Positions 1-54,394 of a stretch of 64,000 bases of DNA are shown piece after piece. The notes below the pieces were generated by a model. That model saw only the letters and a list, made by a program, of their open reading frames with translations. It was not told the origin of the DNA and searched no databases. Source of the DNA: Glandiceps talaboti (lineage: Eukaryota; Hemichordata; Enteropneusta; Spengelidae); NCBI RefSeq assembly GCF_964340395.1, contig NC_135562.1, positions 5,964,634 to 6,028,633 on the forward strand. The letters run 5' to 3'. Positions within the stretch are counted from its first letter, which is position 1, and each line of letters opens with the position of its first letter. The position numbers were made by a program, and so were the translations under genes.

Positions 1-1078
1 TCCGTACAAACTTAGTTAGGGGTATTAACGCAGGTGTACCAACAATGACAGATTCTTCAGTCTATAGTTAGTTCTATGTGGTGATAAAAGCAAAGTCAAT
101 ATATACAAGTCATGTAAATACATAAAATAAAATAAATCAACATAACATTTACCATATTGTTACATTGCAGGATTTGTCCATATTACATGGCCAGGGAGTT
201 AAAAACTACAGTGTTAATGTAGATGTGATATTATCAGTATAATATATTGTTAAATTACATGACTTGTCCATATTACATGGCCAGGGAGTTAAAAACTACA
301 GTGTTAATGTAGATGTGATATTATCAGTATAATATATTGTTAAATTACATGACTTGTCCATATTACATGGCCAGGGAGTTAAAAACTACAGTGTTAGATG
401 TAGATGTGATATTATCAACATAATTATATTGTTACATTACAGGACTTGTCCATATTACATGGCCAGGGAGTTAAAAACTACAGTGTTAATGTAGATGTGA
501 TATTATCAACATAATTATATTTTTACATTACAGGACTTGTCCATATTACATGGTCAGGGAGTTAAAAACTACAGTGTTAATGTAGATGTGATATTATCAA
601 CATAATTATATTGTTACATTACAGGACTTGTCCATATTACATGGCCAGGGAGTTAAAAACTACAGTGTTAATGTAGATGTGATATTATCAGTATAATATA
701 TTGTTAAATTACATGACTTGTCCATATTACATGGCCAGGGAGTTAAAAACTACAGTGTTAATGTAGATGTGATATTATCAGTATAATATATTGTTAAATT
801 ACATGACTTGTCCATATTACATGGCCAGGGAGTTAAAAACTACAGTGTTAGATGTAGATGTGATATTATCAACATAATTATATTGTTACATTACAGGACT
901 TGTCCATATTACATGGCCAGGGAGTTAAAAACTACAGTGTTAATGTAGATGTGATATTATCAACATAATTATATTTTTACATTACAGGACTTGTCCATAT
1001 TACATGGTCAGGGAGTTAAAAACTACAGTGTTAATGTAGATGTAATATTATCATCATAATTATATTGTTACATTACAG

Positions 1079-36562
<35,484 letters not shown>

Positions 36563-36828
36563 CCATAAAATCACTATTTACAAATTACTGAGAAATTATC
36601 CAGGGATGCAGGCCAAATAGAGTGTCATCATAACATGTATATGATATAGTAGATCATTACATGTTAGATAGTTCATCATATTACACTGCCAGATTACTGT
36701 AATGCATACACTTGTATATATATACATGAATATACATAACACAAGTTTTGTTCATTTCAAGTGTTTTGTATGCATTTTGTATTTTGAGAGATTTTGGATA
36801 GCTATATATTTCCCAGGTGAAAATTATT

Positions 36829-36834
36829 AATAAA
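36829..36834 (+). promoter_or_regulatory. polyadenylation signal, RTEL1
   Basis: AATAAA 267 nt after the RTEL1 stop codon, followed by a TTA-repeat stretch. It is the first strong signal after the stop. Confidence 0.6.
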
Positions 36835-37198
36835 TCATCATTATTATTATTATTATTACAGAAAAGTGTGTCAGGATTGAACTAAAATTGTGATATTATT
36901 GTATGTATATATATGTAAGTATTTATGTGTATGAATGTACATGTATGTATATATGTATACAAGTATGTATGTATGCGTGTGTGTGTATGTACGTACGTAC
37001 GTGCGTGCGTGTCTTGTGTGTGTATGTACGTACGTACGTATGTGTTGTGTGTGTCTGTGTGTATGCTTATGTATGTATGTGCTTGTGATGATATCTGAAG
37101 ATTGTTACTTTACATAATTACGACTTGTCATTTATCTATGAATATACCCAAAATGAGTTATGTATTGCTTTTGGTAACTACATTTATCATCATAATGT

Positions 37199-37500
37199 AC
37201 GAGCGTCTGGATTGTAAAATATCCTTCCTCAGGGATTCAAAAGCTGTCTTTTCAAGGACTACCACCAACTTTTAGATTAGAATATACGACATTATCAAAC
37301 GACTACCACCAAAGTCAAGGTAGTAAAATATCCGGCCTTTCTTGAAACGGAAATAAAAGTTGTTTTTGACGACTGCCACCAACATTATATCCATCATTCC
37401 TACAAATATAACATTGCAGAAATAAGTTTTTTGTGACGACTGCCACCAACGTCAATATCGTGAAATGTCCGACCTTCGTACAGATACAAGAATGTTGTGG
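37199..37500 (+). promoter_or_regulatory. repeated GACTRCCACCAA motif block upstream of gene A
   Basis: GACTRCCACCAA occurs at 37258, 37301, 37371 and 37438, spaced 43-70 bp, inside diverged repeats that also share taaaatatcc and gtccgaccttc-like words. It lies 175-415 bp upstream of the gene A start codon. Whether it is regulatory or a plain repeat cannot be told. Confidence 0.4.
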
Positions 37501-37673
37501 TCAATGTCAATACCGCCTGTAGTGACACATTCTAAATATACCCTTTTAGTCGACGACCTACTTAGTACAGTGGTTAACCGATATTTCACCGAGTAAGCCA
37601 CTTAGTGCATTCCTTACACACTGCCTGTGTATCACAAACTTGTATCTTCCGAGAGCAAAATTGCTAAAATAAC

Positions 37674-43719
<6,046 letters not shown>

Positions 43720-43737
43720 TTTAGCAAGCAGTCATGT

Positions 43738-43868
43738 AGAAACTAACAATGAATATTTGATTACTGAGGAAGTTATTACCAAAAGATATTATGTGATTAT
43801 GTATAAACTAACAATGAAGATTTGATTACTGAGGAAGTTATTACCAAAAGAAATTACGTGATTATGTA
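43738..43868 (+). repeat. tandem duplication in gene A 3' UTR
   Basis: Two copies of about 65 bp, each with actaacaatgaa, atttgattactgaggaagtt and ttaccaaaag, directly after the gene A stop. Confidence 0.85.
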
Positions 43869-43917
43869 TATTATTAGCCCATAATGAGGTATTATTATAT
43901 ATATGTAGTTTCGTAGA

Positions 43918-43923
43918 AATAAA
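43918..43923 (+). promoter_or_regulatory. polyadenylation signal, gene A
   Basis: AATAAA about 200 nt after the TGA. A second AATAAA near 44625 could serve a longer transcript. Confidence 0.55.
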
Positions 43924-43929
43924 ACTTTA

Positions 43930-46020
43930 AACGTACTACCAAACAAGGGTGACTATATAGCTATAGAGTTCTATACTGCAATCTCAAGCAAGTTTTTTTT
44001 TGTTACGAATTACTTAAAACAGAATACAGACGACACTGATAGGGTGTTAGCATGTAGAATGATACATAAATCAACATCACTGTGAGACAAGAAATATTCA
44101 AACACAAAATTGTTTATTTGTGTTTCACTGTGAGAAAGTAATGTGTAGTCAGTGCAGTGGTTGTATTTTGTTTGTGTAATTGATAAAAAAATATTAGTAA
44201 TTGAAACGCTATAGTCTCTCTGGTTTGGTAGTATCATATTCATCGGATATACTACTGAGTACATCGTAGTTTCTTTCCTGTTATTAGATCTGTCCTCCAA
44301 GTGTCAAGGCATGGACGTAGATAACATTTGTTTTAAACTGAAATACAAGTGTCGTCGCCGCCGCCGCCGCCATTACTGTATTGCAAAACATATACAATAC
44401 GAGTAATGTTGTATGATCTCTCCAAATTAACCAAATGATATCAAACTTAGAATATCTTAGATATTTTAGATAATACTTTTTTTCACAGTACACAGTATGT
44501 GTTGGATATTGCGATATTCCTTGTAAATCTAATGCCGTTATTTCATTTCAAATGTTTTTTATCTAGATTTATGTTTCTGTATTTTAATGATCAGCTGTTA
44601 TTGTAAACATTGTATTGCTTGCACAATAAAGTTGAGGTCTTAGAGGAAATTGAGAAATTTTCGTGATTTTAAAATTCTTGGACCTACCCCAATCACCGCC
44701 AAGAAAAACTGTTATGAATATTCACTTATTACCTTGGATAATTCTTGAATTGATTCTTTCACCATTGTCCATTGAAAAGGCAAAGACACTAGACAGCTTC
44801 ACATTTGCCATTTCAAAATCTATATCATCGATGTCATATTGTGCTCACCAGAATACTGGTGAGAACTATTAAAGGACGCCACCAGCGTTACACATGGGTG
44901 ATGATCATCCTTAGTGGATGTTTAAACCGTGCAATAGACCTCGAGTGGTAGGGGGGTGGGGGCAATGATGGCAAACACACTAGGCTTTTTAATAGATAAC
45001 TAGACAAATGCAGCAACGTAGACTTAGAGGAAAAGAAGAAAAATAGTTTTAAAAAATAGACACTCACCGTCACATGTTTGCTTCTGAATAACCTTTCTTA
45101 ATGCTCGAGTAATAATATCACGTGATCGACAGGCCCGGGATTCAGCACCAGTGTTACGTTCTGGGGATTTCGGTGTAGTTGTAGTTAGATCAGCAGAACG
45201 TAAACGATTCTCCACTCTAACTATCTTTCTAGGGTAACAAGACCAAACGAACTTGTCTAAGTTAGGAATTAGCCACACAGGTATCGTCACTCACAAGTAC
45301 ACTCTTACAGTCAGGCAGAAAGAGACAATGTATACACAACAGTTGTGTTGTAAATCAAAATCTAAGAGTAAACTTTATTTCTCCATACCCCTTACATATA
45401 AGTTCTAGTTGTATCACCTTGAAATTATGGTGATGTCATTATTCTAAAAATAATTTGCTATAATTAAATGACCTCTCAACCTAGATTCATAGTTCTAGAA
45501 GATACGGTGAACCAGAATATTTAAGATTGAGATTTGAGATCATGCCATATGTAAATTATCACATGTAAGACAAGTGTTGATCACGCTATTGGAAAATTAA
45601 TTATTAATCTGAATTCGATAATCAACAAGTTATCTTGTTTACTAGTACTAATCTATATTGTTTAATCAAAACACTTGACAGTTGTTAGCTACTAGGGATG
45701 AATGTCATCAATACAGGATTAGTAGATAATAAATCAACATATTATTACATCACGCTGTTGTTAGCTCCTGCTTTTAAGTTAGTAGCACAAAGGTAAATTT
45801 TACATTAATCTTAGTAAAATATGTCAACATTCCATTTATGACATTTCTTGATCGTAAGAATATATTGTACAGCACTAGTTCGACAATCATATTGTATCAA
45901 ATTAAAGATATAGAACTTCTTTCAATATTATTTTTGTAAGAAAGATATTTAAAATATGAATTTTTACTGTCAACATAAATTTGCTTTCTAAGGACGAACT
46001 TTATTTGCGGAACGGTCTGA
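43930..46020 (+). other. gene A to gene B intergenic region
   Basis: AT-rich sequence with a GCC run at 44355-44371. The piece gatttt(aaaa)ttcttggacctacccc near 44660 recurs inverted near 51105. No credible coding frame was found. Confidence 0.6.
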
Positions 46021-46039
46021 CATTATGAAGCTAATTATC

Positions 46040-46160
46040 AATTATCATATTTGCATAATTATCACGGAGACATATCAAATTATCGTTATTAACAACCCTA
46101 TCATGACGTCACTGATTCTGAGATGATAGTAATTATCGATTCAAATCATAAGCTCCTTTA
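46040..46160 (+). promoter_or_regulatory. conserved upstream module of gene B
   Basis: Octamer ATTTGCAT at 46049-46056, the word ggagacatatcaaatta, then aacaaccctatcatgacgtca with a CRE-like TGACGTCA at 46104-46111, and cgattcaaat further on. The block lies 70-185 bp before the gene B start and is shared with genes C and D, which suggests common control. POU and CREB-type binding is inferred from the words only. Confidence 0.55.
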
Positions 46161-46225
46161 CTTGGGTTTTTAATTTAGATTTTCGATGCATCGCAGAAGT
46201 ATCGTCACTTAGCATTGATAGAGTC

Positions 46226-47328
46226 ATGATGAACCACATAACTGTCCGTTGCCTTATCGCCATCTTTTTACTAGCAGGTAAGACTGTCCCAGTCAAGGGT
46301 TGGGGATGGGGCCGAGGATGGTGGAATTTAGAGAATAGTCGACTGCTTGTTGGTAATCAAATACTATACCAATTGTACGAAATCCCTAGCAGGCATGTCT
46401 AACAAGTTCTTACCATTATCCAATCTGATTAAAATCTGATGTGTTTAATTAAAAGCACCTAGACGTCTTTATTTACCTCTTGGGTCGTTTGTTTTGTTCC
46501 GGGTGATCGCTCCCTTCACACATCAAGGTGGCGACCACCCGGAACAAAAGAAACGACACAAAACGATGGAAATAGAGGTAAATAGAGACATTTAGCCGCT
46601 TTCAAAACATCATATTTTAATCAGAATTGACCATTATCATGCAAGACAATTTTCCTTGACAATTGCATGTGATAGGAATACAGTGGTAAACAACATGTAG
46701 ACTGTATCTACACGAGGACTCTCCTGGATCGATGAAACTATAATCTAACATCTACTATGTACTACATATTTCGTGTGTTTTCGGTGCAAACCTATACAGA
46801 GAGGGAACTCGGGATTCCACATGTAACCTGCGAAGTTCACCGTTGGAGACCACACGTTTAGTAACACTACTGCCCATATAGTCAGTAGAATTTACTGTGT
46901 TTACAAGCGAGTATAAATAAAAGGAGGGTGGGTTTGCTACAACAGGAACTCAAAGACAATTATGGAACATTTTCATTGCAGGAGATGTATTTTGTGGAGC
47001 TGCTTACAGGAAACGACTTTATCACGACCTTTTCAGATCTCACAATGGAATGAATTTACCGTTACCTAAAACTGGTCCTGTGGCACTGACATTTCGCCCT
47101 AATATCCATCGCATAATCTCAAAGGTCAGTTTTGTCTTCTTTCAAACTTTGCTAATTTGTAAGTTTGTTAGTCAGTTAGTGAGTTAGTTAGTTAGTTAGT
47201 TTGTTTGTTTGTTGTCGTCGCGTCGTCCACTTACCAGCTTGATGTTCAGTCTACTACGAATCAAAACAAGAATATCCACCATTGACATTTTGAACAAATA
47301 CAATATCTTAAACAAACACACACACACA

Positions 47329-47379
<51 letters not shown>

Positions 47380-47938
47380 ACAAACAGACAACCAGCCATA
47401 CATATAAATATTAAACAAACGAATGTACGAACAAGCAGGCTACAGTTTCTGTTCCTGCTGCGGCAAAAATAATTGTAATTTATTTATTTATTTATCTATT
47501 TATCTATTTATGTAGACATGTATCACTCTGTTAACATAATTTATCACATGATGGTATTTCAATTTTCGTTCTGTTTGTATCGTTGTCATGACTACATGTC
47601 ATATGTGTAAATTTCAGGGTTCTTAGGCTGCGATCAGAATTAACGGCAGGGGGCCTGGGGAGAAATTGGGAGCCATGAAGAAAATTGAGGGTTCAAAGGG
47701 AGGGGGCAATGAAAATTATGATTGTCTGAAAGGGTGGGGAGGGGGGCGCAAAATATTTTGCTCATGATTCGAACCAAATTAAACCTCAGGTTTAATACCG
47801 AGCAAATTTAAAAAGTACTCTCGGCTTCGCCGAAATTACTTATGACGTAGATGACAACCATGTAAATGTATTTGTGTATGCCTTCCTCTGTCTGTCTGCC
47901 TGCCTGCCTGTTCTTTCCCCCCCCCCCACACACACACA

Positions 47939-47989
<51 letters not shown>

Positions 47990-48942
47990 TTTTTGAACAT
48001 TCAAACTTCAAGAACAGTCGTTTGTCTTGTACGTTTGCAAAATTGTTCACGATCATTTCATTTACCTTTTTAGCATTTGATTATGATTCAGTCAATAGCC
48101 AAGTGAATGTATGAGTCTGCCAAAATGTCTCTGTATAAGTTAACGTGTAGGTAATATTTAGCCATACAGTTGTACATGTATACTAATGTATTTAGAGTAA
48201 AATTGGACAATTTGTGGCTTTCGATAATGTGTATGGTTTGACATTTTATGTCACTAAATGGCCTCCTATATGTCCTTATTTTTTTTAAAGTGCTTACCCG
48301 GTAGGAGGGGGACACCCCGCCCACACCCTGAGCTCCCCACTACCTGTATTGGGATGCTGTTTCTTTCCAAAATCAAGATTGAAAGAGAAAACCCTACTGA
48401 CTAAGTATTTCCAAGACTTGTATAGGTTACAGCCCATTGTGAGACAGAAGCCCACATCTATGTGTAAAGAAATCTCTCATTGTTATATATGGACGTAGAA
48501 GTAGATTTCCAATGTTAGTTTAATGTAGTGTACCATACAGTGTATCTATGTAGTGGAGCTGGGGTATTACATAGTTACACATATTAAAACATGTGTAGAG
48601 GGGGGGGGGCTATGGAAACTCTTGGAGTTATTTCGGGGGTGGTATGCTGGCTTTATGTTGTCAAAACACTTTATTTTAGAACCTGGCCACCTATTGTCAT
48701 TGTTACTTATTGTTTCAGGACCCAGCATCGAGTACGGTTAAACTTGAGATGTATTTATATTATGTAAGTATGAATTATATTCATTTGATGTCTTCTTTAG
48801 AGTGCATTAGAATCTGTGCTTTATAAATGATAATAAGAACTATATAAGAAGTATATGAAATATTAACACATGTTGAAGTTACGGTCGGACAGACACACAG
48901 GCTCACGGACAGACAGACACGCACGTCGAAACACAGACACAT

Positions 48943-48973
<31 letters not shown>

Positions 48974-50657
48974 CGCGCACACACGGACCGGACGCACGCA
49001 CGCACGCACGCACGCATACACACGCACACACGCACACACGCACACATATGGTGCATTGTACAATGCAAACTCGAAACTATTATCAGTCTTGGTCGTAACT
49101 GTCCAATGCAATGTCTTTATAAACTGGTCATGGTCAGTATTATGCGCTCTACTCAGTCCCTTCAATTAAATGTTCTGATGGTAAAATAATTGTGGTATTG
49201 GATTTTTTGTTTTATTTTTTATATAATATCCTACATCAGTATCACAGAGTAACAAGAATGTGAAGTTGACGACTAGAGCATTGCATGCTTTAAAGACATT
49301 ATCGACTGACGGTGAGGGTCAGAATGTTTGAGTACTAATGGAAACTATCGGACATATTAGTGTTTTGACACACACAGAGAGACATGTCCACCTAGAGTAA
49401 TAGCCAAAATGATTATATTCATTCGCAAAAACATCATCATTGGTTGTCCATTGTGTAGTTACCTTTCATCAACGTTGTTCATTATATTGCAGAGTTGGAA
49501 TGATCCGGCCTTAGTATGGGATTCGTCTGAATATGATGGTACCGAACGACTTGTTGTGCCTATGAAAAAGATTTGGACACCCTCTACTGACATGCAATTA
49601 TATAGTGGGTGAGTCACTCTTTATTGTTATTGTATCTGATGAAGTAATGTTCAGTAGTGATATGGGTATGAAGAAGGGTGTTGGTGTGCACCCCCGGGGG
49701 GTTGCTTCACCCATTTGACTATACGAATATGCGACACCCTTTTTGGGTACTTTTTCTAACCCTTTGGTCTAAAGAGAGGTCTGTTTTTTTTCGAGCTGAA
49801 GGGTGTAATATGGGATGCACTCTACATTATTGTCGATTTTGATTGGTCTAAAATGAGGTTCATTGTCCTTTACCAAACTATAACTGTGCCATTCATTGCC
49901 CCCCTTAATGTGTCATCTGAGGGACAAAATACAAGCTTGAAAACGACATATATTAAATATACATACATACATACATACATACATACATACATACATACAT
50001 ACATACATACATACACACACACGCATGCACGCACACACACATACACACACACACACACACACACATCCCACCTAGCAATGGCCAAGATCAAGATTTCGAT
50101 CATTTGTGTAACTTAAGTATATACAAAGTGAATATACAGTATATTTTTATATATGAATTAAATTCCCTTTATTCTAATATCTTTTCAATGTTATCTTGTT
50201 CATTTGCTCCCCCTTTTAGCTCATGTTTCATGATTTCAAACAACTTAATTTTGTTTCTATTATTTGATAATTATATGCTAGGACTGAATCCTTTGCCTCG
50301 ACTACGGCTAAACAATTTGCATCATTAAAGTCTTCGGGGGATATCTTCCTATTTTACCACACGATTTCTGAAGTACCATGTGACCAAGGAGAAAATGGTA
50401 CAACAAGCTGTACGATCAAGTATACCATGTCCAACTACATGGCTGATGAGGTGGCCGTCGACGAGTTACAAGAAGAGGCGTCAGACATTCACTCTAGCAT
50501 AGATAATGGTTTGGACTGGGGTGTAGTGACCGCTAAGCGCTATCGGGAAGTCATAAACTATGCATGCTGCCCAGAGACATTCCATAACATGGTAATAGAA
50601 CTGGTTTTCGATGACACAAAAATGGAAAAATGGGCAAATAATGGCGATTTGAAATGA
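46226..50657 (+). CDS. gene B: acetylcholine-binding-protein-like secreted protein
   Basis: Exons 46226-46277, 46982-47124, 48719-48763, 49493-49608 and 50282-50657 give 243 residues. A signal peptide (MMNHITVRCLIAIFLLA) precedes a nicotinic-receptor ligand-binding domain: RLYHDLFRSHN helix, the 45-nt exon, SWNDPALVWDSSEYDG, then IWTPSTDMQLYSG (loop A with its Tyr). Cys-loop is C152-x9-C162 against x13 in receptors and x12 in molluscan binding proteins. Loop C is NYACCPET with vicinal C214-C215. The chain stops at the end of the last strand, so there is no channel: a soluble protein. The loop B Trp is missing and the loop D Trp is Tyr. Likely a secreted ligand-binding protein; ligand unknown. 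Confidence 0.9.
46451..46602. repeat. near-palindrome in gene B intron 1
   Basis: cgtttgttttgttccgggtg pairs with cacccggaacaaaagaaacg, and the arms extend outward through tatttacctct/agaggtaaata with an insertion of about 12 bp on one side. The loop is about 20 bp. It is a foldback element or cruciform former of unknown family. Confidence 0.7.
47125..48718 (+). other. gene B intron 2
   Basis: A (CA)n tract at 47316-47376, a CA then CT tract at 47930-47988, and otherwise unremarkable AT-rich sequence. No gene was seen. Confidence 0.65.
48885..49050 (+). repeat. (CAGA)n and (CGCA)n tract in gene B intron 3
   Basis: gacagacagacag followed by cgcacgcacgcac and acacacgcacac, low complexity on both strands. 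Confidence 0.95.
49955..50068 (+). repeat. (CATA)n and (CA)n tract in gene B intron 4
   Basis: About 14 cata units followed by mixed ca units. Confidence 0.95.
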
Positions 50658-50833
50658 TTCATATTTTGAGAACTGCAGAAACAGTGATGTAGACACGGGA
50701 TATCGTGACGCAGAACGATAAGGGTATATAGGCTATTATTTCTGTTCAAATGCGTGGTATAGTTATCTTTATCTTAGTAAATATCTCGTTGTGTGTAGTT
50801 TTCCATGATTATATCATAACTCATCAAGCATGA

Positions 50834-50839
50834 AATAAA
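50834..50839 (+). promoter_or_regulatory. polyadenylation signal, gene B
   Basis: AATAAA in catgaaataaag, 177 nt after the stop. The same word follows the gene D stop (61333), showing that the 3' UTRs are also related. Confidence 0.65.
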
Positions 50840-50859
50840 GATTAGTAAAAGCCGACATT

Positions 50860-51715
50860 TAAAAAAGTGTGGCTGTTCAAATTTAAATATGTCTCTGTAT
50901 TTATTTATTTGTAGGTCTTTTTTGTATATTTTTCAGTTTATTTCATTGTTTGCTTACCATGATTGCAACCTCAAGTCCAAATTATAACGTCGAAAGTCCT
51001 AACTTTATCTGTGTATGAACAAGATCCTAATAAGGGATAGAGAGAGGGGATGAACTCCAGAGTGCTTCCTCGTGAAGACTCGGGGAGGGGGGGGGGGCTG
51101 TTAGGGGGTATGATCCAAGAATTTTAAAATTACTTTGCCTTTACATAACTATTCACAAGTGATATTGTGGAAGAAAGACATTTTACAATTATAATAAAAA
51201 TGACAATATGAAGCGCATACCTAATGATCTTTTCTTGAAACTACAGTATGGTTAAAAACCTCCTTCCTTTAAATATATTCTAACATTACTCTTACAGCTA
51301 GACTCCAGATACATTAGTTAATTGCGTTGCATATGTATAGGAAGTGAATGGCACGCATTAGTGACACTGCAGTAACAATTCCTGTAAACTTTAATTGAAT
51401 GTGGTCACGAAAGGATCTGTGTGAACATTTTCATTGTCAAGTTCACCATTTAAATTAGCATTTGAGCGTCTAGTGGATTTTCCCATTTTATAATATATAT
51501 ATACGACACAGTTCTTCAACGCTATCTATATCGGCATCTATTTAAATTGTTAGTTCATAACCCTATAAAGATTATATATTTTTGATATCGATGTTGTGAT
51601 TCACTCTCAAAATTGTATAACATAACTACTATCTCAATTGGCATAGTTTCCCCACTCACCAAATTTTGTTTTGGTAAAAAACAAATAGTCCAACCAACTA
51701 TATAAAACTAATTTC
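50860..51715 (+). other. gene B to gene C intergenic region
   Basis: AT-rich with a G-rich run at 51081-51097. No gene was seen. Confidence 0.6.
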
Positions 51716-51724
51716 AATTTAATT

Positions 51725-51875
51725 CATCATATTTGCATAATTGATTGCTCATTTAGAGACATATTAAATTATAGTGATTAAAATAATAACCCCCATCATA
51801 TTACTAATTGTTCTACAACCTATATTCGATGAGATGATACTTTAGTTCTACTAATTTCCGATTCAAATTTTCAAC
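51725..51875 (+). promoter_or_regulatory. conserved upstream module of gene C (decayed)
   Basis: Octamer ATTTGCAT at 51731-51738, agagacatattaaatta and atttccgattcaaat (about 51857) align with gene B. Where gene B has the CRE-like TGACGTCA, gene C has catattactaattg, so that site is lost. Confidence 0.5.
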
Positions 51876-53401
51876 TCCTTTACTTTAGTTTTGAACTTCA
51901 CATTTGAGTGCATAACAAAACTGTCATCACTCGGCATTGATAGACACACGACGAAGCACACAATGTTTCCCCGCCTTATCTTCATCTCCGTATTAGCAGG
52001 TAAGACATTGTAAATCGTCACTATCTCCTTTCGTCAACATAGTTAACACAATGGCTAAGCAACGTCATACGGCTGAAATGATATTGGTTTGGTGTTTCAC
52101 TCGTGGGGCACTACATTTTGTACACAAAGATAGACAGAAGATCTATAAAGATAACCTACTTTGATTCATATTATTGAGTGTTTTCTAACTAACGAGGAGA
52201 TACAGTACAGGTGGAAATAGGGATATACATTTAATTTGGGACATAATCAGCAGACAATATGGTTTAAATTAGAGAATTTCAAAAAAAGAAACTATCTCCA
52301 CACAGATCAGATTTCAGTTTCTTCTCTCGCCTGAATAATACTGCAACATAATTTGGTGTATATATGTATATAGATGTAGAGAGAAGTTACTGTGACTTCT
52401 ACGAGAACTCGATGAAACCATCAATATTAAACGTCATGTATTTAATACGGAGCTCAAAGACGTTATACGATATACTTATTACAGGAGGTGTAGTTTGTGA
52501 AGCCGGTTACAGACCAACGAGGGATCGCCTCCTTCATGACCTGTTCATGTCGCATGATTCAAATGATTTGCCTTTACCCGACACTGGTGCTGTGTCACTA
52601 CACTTCACCCCAACTATACAAAGAATAATCTCCAAGGTCAGTTTTCTGTTCATTCTAAATTAGATAAATGGAGAGGCTCTTCCAACTACATCGAATCAAG
52701 CAAAGCAAGAATACCATATGTAATCATGTTTTGATATTGAAAACTAGTACCAAAAATAACAAAACGAAACATAAACTAACCGGCAATGGAGTATATTTTT
52801 CACCAAATGTTTTTTTTGTTATACTGAAGAAGAGTTAATTTTTTGTTAGATAAAGGACATGACAAACACATCAGGATTTCTGATGTAAATGATATTTGAG
52901 AAACGTATCAAGTTAGAGTGAAATTCCAATTTCTGTACGGTTTGTATCGCAGGTATTATTTCCTAACCTGTCTCTACGGTCGCTGTAAATTTCAGGGCTG
53001 TTAATATTAATTATATCCACGTTTGCAATTAATCCAGATTTTGTTACATTTCCTTTGAAAAAGACTCATTTCCTGAAGTAAACACAGTTTTTAAGTATGA
53101 ATGTCATTTTAAGAGGAAATTTAGAATTATAGTTGATTTATGACTCTTTATACGGTTGGACCAATTAAGTACCATAGCACACTCATTTTCTTTGTAATTA
53201 TTTTTGTAGGACCCAGCATCGAGTACAGTTAAACTCGAGATGGATTTATACTATGTAAGTATATTAATATTGTTGTCTTCGTATCTTCTTTACTGGATAA
53301 TCATAAAATCGTTTTATCAAATTACACGAAGACGGTTGTCAACGAGTAACTTAACCTACACTAGCTGTAACCGAAGTGTTATTGGTTTTTCGATCAGACC
53401 A

Positions 53402-53509
<108 letters not shown>

Positions 53510-53538
53510 AGGGTAGAAGAAAATCAAGACGGGTTTTT

Positions 53539-53584
53539 CGTCTCTACAAGCCTGTTTCGTGAGTAAATCACTCGTCAGGAGATG
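53539..53584 (-). ncRNA. hammerhead ribozyme motif inside a TA microsatellite
   Basis: On the minus strand, from 53584 to 53539: stem I strand CATCTC, core CTGACGA, stem II GTGA/TCAC with loop TTTAC, core GAAA, stem III CA/TG with loop GGCT, cleavage dinucleotide TA, then stem I strand GAGACG, which pairs with CATCTC except for one mismatch. All invariant core bases (CUGANGA, GAAA, UH) are present. This is a type I hammerhead with a very short stem III, the form described for Penelope-like elements. It is flanked on both sides by TA repeats, with no coding part of an element nearby. Confidence 0.75.
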
Positions 53585-53585
53585 T

Positions 53586-53589
<4 letters not shown>

Positions 53590-53672
<83 letters not shown>
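53590..53672 (+). repeat. (TA)n microsatellite, right of the hammerhead motif
   Basis: About 41 TA units, followed by short tatatatactttacatac repeats to about 53730. Confidence 0.97.
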
Positions 53673-53673
<1 letters not shown>

Positions 53674-54394
53674 TTTACATACTATATATATACTATATAT
53701 ATACATACTATATATATACTTTACATACATAGTCAAGGAAGTTGCCGATGTTTACTGACATTTTTAGGTACAAAATGGTCTTATGCAGGTGAACCTTTTT
53801 AATGTACTGGCATTTAACAGGAGAAATTTAAACTTTACCTGCATTTTACAGACAAATTTGAAGCCACTTGCATATTGACTATTTACATGATAAAAGTTAT
53901 TTGCATTAATACGAACATTGTCATTCAACACCATGGGTGATTATTTTTATTGATCAGATAAACTATGGTATTTGTCACAAAGAATGTTGATAAGAATCAA
54001 AGTTTGATATACATTATTTGTTTTAATTTGCTCCTAGGTGTTAAATTTTAGGAGCATTCGCTCTTAACTTTAAAATTTTAGGATCACTTTGTTCCCGAAA
54101 TTTACAATTCAGGAGCAGAGTGATCACAAACAATCTTATAGCTAACTTCCTAGGCTGATACATAAACCAAGTTACCATTCTCAAAGAAAGCATCATTGCT
54201 CCTCAAGTAGTTACATATACATTTTATGTATTCTTTTGAAGTATTGGAATGACCGCCCGTTATCATGGAATTCCATTGACTATGATGGTATTGAACGACT
54301 CGTTGTGCCTTTGGATTTTATTTGGACACCTTCTACTGACATGCATTTATTAAGCGGGTGAGTGACACCATTAATCTACTGTCTGTTTATCTGT

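Larger units (their letters stand above)
36563..37673 (+). other. RTEL1 to gene A intergenic region
   Basis: RTEL1 3' UTR, then a TATG/ACGT microsatellite at 36900-37085, then the repeated motif block 37199-37500 upstream of gene A. No TATA box could be picked out. The two genes are head to tail about 1.1 kb apart. Confidence 0.65.
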
